DNA from: an uncultured Lachnospiraceae bacterium
GTDB taxonomy: Bacteria; Bacillota; Clostridia; Lachnospirales; Lachnospiraceae
Reading direction: 5' to 3'
DNA length: 5,343 bases
NCBI GenBank assembly: GCA_947628025.1
Contig: CANQYH010000226.1
Span: forward strand, 1 to 5,343
Shown here: piece after piece, positions 1 through 5,343 of the stretch
How the letters are laid out: each line of letters begins with the position of its first letter
Numbering within the stretch: position 1 is the stretch's first letter
The notes under the pieces: generated by a model
Databases searched by the model: none
Seen by the model: the letters and a program-made list of their open reading frames with translations, nothing else
What the model was told of the DNA's origin: nothing
Program-made: the position numbers and the translations under genes

Positions 1-1
1 G

Positions 2-2446
2 GCGATCTCGTCGGCGGTCAGGCAGAACGGGGGCGTGCGGTTCCGGGAGATCGCCGTGATCACCGGGGACCTGCCCGGGTACCGTCACGAGATCGCCGGC
101 CGGTTCCGGGCGGAGGACATCCCGTTTTTTATGGACAACAAAAAGAGCATCCTGGAAAACGCCATGGTGGAATTTATCCGCTCCGCGCTGGAGGCCGTGC
201 GCAGGGATTTCGACTACGAGAGCATGTTCCGGTTCTTAAAGACCGGCCTGGTGAGCGCGGACCGGCAGGGGCTGGACCGGCTGGAGAATTACTGCGTGGC
301 TCTGGGGATCCGCGGCTTTAAGCGCTGGGATTCGGAATGGGAGGCCGTGTACCGCGGCGGAAAGGATCTGAACCTCGACGAGCTGAACGCGCTGCGCCGC
401 CGGGTCCTGGCTCCGCTGGCAGAACTCCGGCAGGCCATGCGGCGGGAGGACCGGACGGTGGCCTCCATGAACGAGGCGGTTCTGGCCTGCATGGAGACCT
501 GCGGGGTGGAAGAGAAGCTGGAGGCGTACCGGGCGTATTTTGAGGAAACGGGCCAGTACAGCCTGGCGAAAGAATACGAACAGGTCTTCGGCCGGGTGAT
601 GGAGCTGTTTGAGCGGCTGGGAGCGCTCTTGGGAGAAGAGAAAGTCAGTCTGAAAGAATATGAGGAGATCCTGGACGCCGGCTTCGGCGAGATCCAGGTA
701 GGCGTGATTCCGGCTACCGTTGACCGGGTCGTGGTCGGAGACATCACCAGGACGCGGCTGGACGAGATCCGGGTGCTGTTCTTCCTCGGCGTCAACGAGG
801 GGATCGTGCCGGTCAGGAAAGATTCCCGGGGACTTTTGACGGATATGGACCGGGAGGCGTTCAAGCGTCTGCATCTGGAGCTGGCGCCCACGTCCAGGGA
901 GGACAGCCTCACGCAGAGATATTATCTGTACCTGATGCTGACGAAACCGTCGGAGCGGCTGGTGCTGTCCTACTCGCTGTCCGATGCGTCGGGCAAGGGC
1001 CGGAGACCCTCCAGCCTGATCGGGGAGATGAAGCGGATGTTCCCGCGTCTTAGGATCCGGGAAACGGGCGGCGCGGACGTAGAGCCGGTTTCTGTCACGG
1101 AGGGCAGGGAGGAACTGATCAGCGGCCTGCGCGGGTATGTGTCAGGCAGCGGGGCGGCGGATGAGAAGTTCCTGCGGCTGTACCGGTGGTTCCTGGCCAG
1201 GCCTGAGTATGCCGGGATGGTGGAGCGGCTGACGGATGCCGCGTTCTATTCCTACGAGGAAAAAGGTATCGGCAGGGCGGCGGCCCGGGCGCTCTACGGT
1301 CCGGTGCTGGAGGGCAGCGTGACCCGTCTGGAACGGTACGCGGCCTGCGCTTACGCCCATTTTTTGAGCTACGGACTGGAGCTGGCGGAGCGGCAGGAGT
1401 ATCAGATCGCGGCCGCCGATCTGGGAAATCTGTTCCACAGCAGCATCGATCTCTGCTTTAAGGAGATGGAGGCCAGGGGGATCCGGGCGTCGGAGCTGGA
1501 TCCGCAGCAGCGCAGGGATCTGGTCCGCGAATGTGTCGGCCGGGTGACGTCAGAATACGGGAACACGATCCTGGGCAGCTCGGCCAGGAACCGGTATATG
1601 GCCCAGCGGATCGAGCGGATGACGGACCGGACCATCTGGGCGCTGGCCGAGCAGCTGAAAAAGGGCGATTTCGAACCGGCGGGATTTGAAGTGTCTTTCT
1701 CCGCGGCGGACGATCTGCAGGCCATGCGGATCCGGCTCTCGGAGGAGGAGGAACTGCGGCTTCGGGGGCGCATCGACCGTCTGGATCTGTGCGAGGACGG
1801 GCAGCGGGTCTATGTCAAGATCATCGACTATAAATCGGGCGGCACGCAGTTCGATCTGGCCGCGGTCTATTACGGCCTGCAGCTGCAGCTGGTGGTCTAT
1901 ATGGACGCGGTCATGGAGCTGACGGCCAGGAGCCATCCGCACAGCGAGGTGGCGCCGGCCGGAATCTTTTATTACCACATCCGGGATCCGTTCGTGGACC
2001 GGGAGCCGGATATGACGGCGGAAAACATAGAGACGGAGATCCTGCGGCAGCTTCGGATGGACGGCCTGGTCAACAGCGACCTGGAGGTCATCGAACATCT
2101 GGACCGCCAGATCCAGTCCAAGTCGGACGTGATCCCCGTGGCGGTCAAGGACGGGCTTTTGCAGGAGAGATATTCTTCCGTCGCCAGTGGGCGGCGCTTC
2201 GAGCTTCTGCGCCGGTACGTGCGGGAACAGATGAAAAAGGACGGCCGGGAGATATTAAGCGGCCGGATCGGGGCCAGGCCTCATAAAAAGGGAGGCCAGA
2301 CGGCCTGCGATTACTGCCCGTACCATGGCGTCTGCGGCTTCGATACGCGGATCTCCGGGTACCGTTACCGCCATTTCCCGTCGATTGAGCCGGAGCAGGT
2401 GTGGGAAGCCATGGAAGGAGGGGAGCCGGATGGAATGGACCGATAA
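2..2446 (+). CDS. addB: AddB, ATP-dependent helicase/deoxyribonuclease subunit B (5'-truncated by window edge)
   Basis: AddB is the second subunit of the cytoplasmic AddAB helicase-nuclease, which resects double-strand breaks to make RecA-loading 3' tails. The frame is open from base 2, giving 814 residues before TAA at 2444. The first in-window GTG (35) is not a start, since the residues before it already read as AddB. Numbering from base 2, residues 242-267 (VVVGDITRTRL...GVNEG) and about 301-348 belong to the helicase-like region. The RecB-type nuclease core follows: H479 (GNLFH), D592 (GRIDR), D609 and K611 (IDYKSG), and Q627/Q629 (YGLQLQL). Four cysteines of the 4Fe-4S cluster are present: C449, then C769, C772 and C778 (C-x2-C-x5-C). 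Their spacings equal those I recall for B. subtilis AddB (C801, C1121, C1124, C1130; 1166 aa). About 350 N-terminal residues, including any Walker A, are therefore missing. The last 17 bases overlap addA. Identification is very secure. Confidence 0.97.
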   Translation, partial: AISSAVRQNGGVRFREIAVITGDLPGYRHEIAGRFRAEDIPFFMDNKKSILENAMVEFIRSALEAVRRDFDYESMFRFLKTGLVSADRQGLDRLENYCVALGIRGFKRWDSEWEAVYRGGKDLNLDELNALRRRVLAPLAELRQAMRREDRTVASMNEAVLACMETCGVEEKLEAYRAYFEETGQYSLAKEYEQVFGRVMELFERLGALLGEEKVSLKEYEEILDAGFGEIQVGVIPATVDRVVVGDITRTRLDEIRVLFFLGVNEGIVPVRKDSRGLLTDMDREAFKRLHLELAPTSREDSLTQRYYLYLMLTKPSERLVLSYSLSDASGKGRRPSSLIGEMKRMFPRLRIRETGGADVEPVSVTEGREELISGLRGYVSGSGAADEKFLRLYRWFLARPEYAGMVERLTDAAFYSYEEKGIGRAAARALYGPVLEGSVTRLERYAACAYAHFLSYGLELAERQEYQIAAADLGNLFHSSIDLCFKEMEARGIRASELDPQQRRDLVRECVGRVTSEYGNTILGSSARNRYMAQRIERMTDRTIWALAEQLKKGDFEPAGFEVSFSAADDLQAMRIRLSEEEELRLRGRIDRLDLCEDGQRVYVKIIDYKSGGTQFDLAAVYYGLQLQLVVYMDAVMELTARSHPHSEVAPAGIFYYHIRDPFVDREPDMTAENIETEILRQLRMDGLVNSDLEVIEHLDRQIQSKSDVIPVAVKDGLLQERYSSVASGRRFELLRRYVREQMKKDGREILSGRIGARPHKKGGQTACDYCPYHGVCGFDTRISGYRYRHFPSIEPEQVWEAMEGGEPDGMDR
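2413..2423 (+). promoter_or_regulatory. Shine-Dalgarno sequence of addA, inside the addB 3' end
   Basis: The purine run GGAAGGAGGGG contains AAGGAGG at 2415-2421, a near-perfect anti-16S match. It ends 8 bases before the ATG at 2430. This spacing and strength fix the addA start, which also places the Q motif (WTDKQKQ) directly after the initiator methionine, as expected for the family. Because the site lies in translated addB codons, ribosomes finishing addB would expose or reuse it. This supports translational coupling of the two subunits, which is an inference from layout. Confidence 0.9.
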
Positions 2447-5343
2447 GCAAAAGCAGGTGATCGAGACGCGAGGCTGCAATCTCCTGGTGTCGGCGGCGGC
2501 TGGCAGCGGCAAGACCGCGGTGCTGGTGGAGCGGATCCTGCGGCTGATCAGCGAGGGGGAGGCTCCCCTGGACATCGACCGGCTGCTGGTCATGACCTTT
2601 ACCAACGCGGCGGCGGCGGAGATGCGGGAGCGGATCACGCTGGCCATCGAGCGGAGGCTGGAAACAGACCCTGAGAACGCGCATCTGCAGACCCAGGCGG
2701 CGCTGGCCCCCCACGCGCAGATCACCACCATCGACAGCTTCTGCCTGAGCCTGATCCGCGATCATTTTAATCTGCTGGAGATCGACCCGGCGTTCCGCAT
2801 CGGGGACGAGGGAGAACTGCTTCTTCTGCGGGCCGACGTGATGGAGCGGATGCTGGAGGAATACTATGAAGCGGCGGATCCGGCGTTTGCCCGGTTCGTG
2901 GATACTTACGCCTCGGGAAAATCCGACGGCGGGATCGAGGATCATATCACGCAGGTCTATACCTTTGCCCAGAGCAATCCGTTCCCGGAGGAATGGTTTT
3001 CGGACTGCCGGGAGGAGCTGGAGCGGATGGCGGAGGGAGACCTGGAACGGACCCGGTGGATGGAGTTTCTGATGACCGACGCGAAAAACCGTCTGCGGGA
3101 GATGGCCGGGCAGTACGAGGAGGCGCTGCGGCTGTGTCAGGAGGAGGACGGCCCCCAGGCGTACCTGCCCACGTTTCAGGAGGAGCTGCAGATGCTGAAA
3201 CGGCTGGCCGCCGCCGCGGATTACGGGAGCCTGTGCCGGGAGCTGGAGCAGGCGTCGTTCGGGAGGTTAAAGGCCGTCCGCGGGAAAGACGCGGACCCGG
3301 ATAAGAAAGAGCAGGCGTCCGAATGCAGGAACCGGGTCAAAAAGGCCGTGACGGATCTAAAGGAAGCCTACGCGGGACAGACGCCGGAAGCGGCGCTGGC
3401 GGATATCCTGGAGAGCCGGCCGGTGGTGCTGGAGCTTTTGGAGCTGGCGGAGGAATTCTCCCGGCGGTACCAGGAGGCGAAGAGGGACAAAAATCTGGTG
3501 GATTTTAACGACCTGGAGCATTACGCGCTGCAGATCCTGATCGACCGGCCGGCAAAAGGGGAGCTGCGCTATACGGAGACCGCGGACCAGCTGAGCCGCC
3601 GGTACGCGGAGATCTTGGTAGATGAATACCAGGACAGCAACTACGTTCAGGAGGCGCTGATCGGCAGCCTGTCCGGGGAGCGTTTCGGGCGGCCCAACGT
3701 ATTCATGGTCGGAGATGTAAAGCAGAGCATCTACCGTTTCCGCCTGGCCCGGCCGGAGCTTTTTATGGAAAAATACGACGCTTATTCCGGCGGAAGCGCC
3801 GCGGGCCGCAAGATCGAGCTGCACCAGAATTTCCGCAGCCGCGGGGCGGTGCTGGACAGTGTCAACGCGGTCTTTTACCGGATCATGACGAGAAACCTGG
3901 GAAATGTGGACTATACAGAGGAAGCCGCGCTCCATCCGGGGGCGGTCTTCCCGGAGTCGGCGGCCGCGGAAAGCGAGGAAAATGGCGCGTCAGGGGAATC
4001 GCTTCGCAGGCAGAGCGGAGAGCGTCCGGAAGAGCAGGAAGAGCAAAAAAAGCCGGAAACGCGGGAAAAACCGGAAACACAGCGCCCGAACGGACAGGAC
4101 GGCGGCGCGCCGGCCGCGTTTGACCGGGACGCTTACCGGACGGAGCTTCTGCTTCTGGACGTGGGAAAAGAAAGCATGGAGGCCCTGGAGGACGAAGCGG
4201 AGGATCTCACAGCCAGAGAGCTGGAGGCGAAGCTGGCCGCGGTGCGGATCCGGCAGCTGACCGATCCGCAGGAGGGGCTGCTTTTGTGGGACAAGGATGG
4301 GAACCGCTACCGGCGGGCCCGCTTCGGCGATATCGTGATCCTGCTGCGCAGCATGGCCGGATGGAGTGAGACTTTCATCCAGGTGCTCACGAGGGAGGGG
4401 ATCCCTGCCTACGCGGAAACGGGGACGGGCTATTTCAACACGATCGAGGTGGAAACGGTCCTGGCGATGCTGGCGGTGATCGACAATCCCATACAGGACA
4501 TTCCGCTGGCCGCCGTCCTCCATTCTCCGATGGCGGGGCTTTCGGATGAAGAGCTGGCCTGGATGACGGCCGCATTTAAGAAAAGCGCGGTCAAGGGCCA
4601 GGACCGCGGGCTTTGGGGCGCGTTTCAATATATAATCGGAAAAGGAGCCGCGGATGGGGGCAAATGCTGCGGATTCTATGATAAGCTAAAAGTGTTTCAG
4701 GAGCTTTTGGAGGAGCTGCGGTTCCAGTCCACGTATCTGCCGATCCACGAGCTGATCGGCCGGGTCTATGACCGGACCGGATATTACGATTATGTTTCCG
4801 CCATGCCGGCGGGCGAGACCCGGCGGGCCAATCTGGATATGCTGGTCGAGAAAGCCTCCGCCTACGAACAGACCAGCTATAAGGGGCTGTTTCAGTTCAT
4901 CCGCTATATCGGGCAGCTGAAAAAATATGAGACGGATTTCGGGGAGGCCAACGCCGGTAAATACGAGAACATGGTCCGGATCATGAGTATCCACAAGAGC
5001 AAGGGACTGGAGTTTCCCGTTGTGTTCCTGCCTGCCCTCGGCAAGCGCTTCAATAAGCAGGAGGTACGGGGGAAGCTCCTGATCGATTCGGATCTGGGGA
5101 TTGCAGCCGATCATCTGGACCTGGAGCTTCGCACCCGCAGCGTTACGCTGAAGAAGCAGGTGCTGAAACGGAAACTGGATATGGACGGACTGGGCGAAGA
5201 ACTGCGCGTCCTTTATGTCGGGATGACCCGGGCGAAAGAGAAGCTGGTCCTGACCGGTTCGGACCGCTCCCTGGCGAAAAAACTGGAAAAATGGAGCCAT
5301 ACGATGTGGGGCGGGGAGGAAAACGGACGTCCTCTGCCGGTTC
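2430..5343 (+). CDS. addA: AddA, ATP-dependent helicase/nuclease subunit A (3'-truncated by window edge)
   Basis: AddA is the UvrD/RecB-like superfamily 1A motor and second nuclease of AddAB, translocating 3' to 5' along DNA. I translated 971 codons from ATG 2430 with no stop or frameshift. Motifs in order are: Q motif WTDKQKQ (3-9); Walker A AAAGSGKT (22-29, K28 at 2511); Ia TFTNAAAAEMRER (56-68); ITTIDSFC (98-105), with Asp where many relatives have His; Walker B LVDEYQDS (396-403); III VGDVKQSIYRFR (427-438); IV HQNFRSR (465-471); the helicase 2A entry FGDIVILLR (632-640) and IDNPIQDIPL (684-693); V SIHKSKGLEF (853-862); VI LYVGMTRAKEKL (928-939). A charged linker (508-565) separates motif IV from ELLLLDVG. 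Known AddA proteins are about 1230 aa, so roughly 250-300 residues are off the right edge, including the RecB-type nuclease domain. Nuclease competence therefore cannot be judged here. The gene follows addB with a 17-base overlap. Confidence 0.97.
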   Translation, partial: MEWTDKQKQVIETRGCNLLVSAAAGSGKTAVLVERILRLISEGEAPLDIDRLLVMTFTNAAAAEMRERITLAIERRLETDPENAHLQTQAALAPHAQITTIDSFCLSLIRDHFNLLEIDPAFRIGDEGELLLLRADVMERMLEEYYEAADPAFARFVDTYASGKSDGGIEDHITQVYTFAQSNPFPEEWFSDCREELERMAEGDLERTRWMEFLMTDAKNRLREMAGQYEEALRLCQEEDGPQAYLPTFQEELQMLKRLAAAADYGSLCRELEQASFGRLKAVRGKDADPDKKEQASECRNRVKKAVTDLKEAYAGQTPEAALADILESRPVVLELLELAEEFSRRYQEAKRDKNLVDFNDLEHYALQILIDRPAKGELRYTETADQLSRRYAEILVDEYQDSNYVQEALIGSLSGERFGRPNVFMVGDVKQSIYRFRLARPELFMEKYDAYSGGSAAGRKIELHQNFRSRGAVLDSVNAVFYRIMTRNLGNVDYTEEAALHPGAVFPESAAAESEENGASGESLRRQSGERPEEQEEQKKPETREKPETQRPNGQDGGAPAAFDRDAYRTELLLLDVGKESMEALEDEAEDLTARELEAKLAAVRIRQLTDPQEGLLLWDKDGNRYRRARFGDIVILLRSMAGWSETFIQVLTREGIPAYAETGTGYFNTIEVETVLAMLAVIDNPIQDIPLAAVLHSPMAGLSDEELAWMTAAFKKSAVKGQDRGLWGAFQYIIGKGAADGGKCCGFYDKLKVFQELLEELRFQSTYLPIHELIGRVYDRTGYYDYVSAMPAGETRRANLDMLVEKASAYEQTSYKGLFQFIRYIGQLKKYETDFGEANAGKYENMVRIMSIHKSKGLEFPVVFLPALGKRFNKQEVRGKLLIDSDLGIAADHLDLELRTRSVTLKKQVLKRKLDMDGLGEELRVLYVGMTRAKEKLVLTGSDRSLAKKLEKWSHTMWGGEENGRPLPV
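3951..4124 (+). other. Charged low-complexity linker within AddA (residues 508-565)
   Basis: Between the conserved LHPGAVFP stretch after motif IV and the resumption of conserved sequence at YRTELLLLDVG, 58 residues are dominated by Glu, Gln, Lys, Arg, Pro, Ser, Gly and Ala. I count 13 Glu. From residue 509 to 563 there is one Leu and no Ile, Val, Met or aromatic residue. This is the signature of a disordered, solvent-exposed linker rather than a folded domain. Its position, after motif IV and before the 2A motor domain, suggests a surface loop at a domain junction. No catalytic or binding motif is visible. Its function, if any, is unknown. The frame stays open and the flanks are conserved, so it is not a frameshift artefact. 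Confidence 0.75.
4048..4078 (+). repeat. Short direct repeat encoding KPET-KPET in the AddA linker
   Basis: Two 13-base copies, AAAAGCCGGAAAC (4048-4060) and AAAAACCGGAAAC (4066-4078), match at 12 of 13 positions with an 18-base period. They encode KPETRE followed by KPETQR in the AddA frame. The period is a multiple of three, so gain or loss of a unit would keep the reading frame. This suggests the linker grew at least partly by in-frame slippage or duplication, though two copies are little evidence. Confidence 0.55.

Noticed and set aside
35..37. GTG as a possible addB start
   Set aside because: The frame is open to the left edge, the residues before it fit AddB, no Shine-Dalgarno precedes it, and the protein would lack about 360 N-terminal residues of the family.
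2145..2945. Minus-strand open frame of 266 codons across the addB-addA junction
   Set aside because: It is antisense to two clearly conserved genes, has no recognisable domain, and is rich in Arg, Pro and His, as expected when a GC-rich codon pattern is read backwards. The other long minus-strand frames (236-874, 289-912, 1550-2098, 3357-3935, 3990-4628, 4686-5300) are rejected for the same reason.
3904..4260. Plus-strand frame encoding a very basic 118-residue product (runs of KSRKSKKSRKR type)
   Set aside because: It lies in another frame of addA over the Glu-rich linker. GAA/GAG and AAA-rich codons shifted by one base naturally give Arg, Lys and Ser codons. There is no clear ribosome binding site or homology that I recognise.
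4631..4636. TATAAT hexamer resembling a -10 box
   Set aside because: It lies within conserved addA coding sequence (QYIIG), with no TTGACA-like box at the proper distance upstream and no gene starting downstream.
1..5343. A hidden novel system such as a defence island, retron, CRISPR array or mobile element
   Set aside because: Both genes together cover the whole window without gaps, with conserved motifs in the expected order. I saw no inverted or spaced repeat arrays, transposase, integrase or RNA-like structure beyond ordinary GC-rich coding sequence.

Overview
The window holds two overlapping plus-strand genes and almost nothing else: the 3' two-thirds of addB and the first 971 codons of addA. 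Both encode subunits of AddAB, the helicase-nuclease that processes double-strand DNA ends for recombination. Bacillota and many other bacteria use it where enterobacteria use RecBCD. Neither gene is complete, because addB enters from the left edge and addA runs off the right edge.

Organism: the addB-then-addA order, the four-cysteine iron-sulfur AddB and the AddA motif wording point to Bacillota, probably class Clostridia. It could be a Lachnospiraceae-like or other GC-rich gut clostridial genome. GC content is high, with strong preference for G or C at third codon positions (CTG, CGG, GCG, GAG). That preference explains the many long open frames on the opposite strand, which are shadows. 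The family-level placement is inference.

Layout: bases 2-2446 are AddB, covering part of the inactivated helicase-like region and then the whole C-terminal nuclease and 4Fe-4S region. Bases 2413-2423 are a strong Shine-Dalgarno sequence inside the end of addB. Bases 2430-5343 are AddA, with every superfamily 1A helicase motif from the Q motif and Walker A through motif VI. Its C-terminal nuclease domain lies beyond the window. The genes overlap by 17 bases and are almost certainly co-transcribed and translationally coupled, as suits subunits of a heterodimer. There is no intergenic stretch, RNA gene, mobile element, CRISPR array, credible promoter or terminator.

How they work together: AddA supplies the ATP-driven 3'-to-5' motor and one nuclease. 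AddB supplies the second nuclease and the iron-sulfur clasp, and in the studied B. subtilis enzyme it also recognises Chi. The visible active-site and cluster residues of AddB and the visible helicase residues of AddA are all intact. I see no evidence for a new system. The most distinctive local feature is a 58-residue, highly charged, low-complexity linker inside AddA that carries a short tandem repeat.
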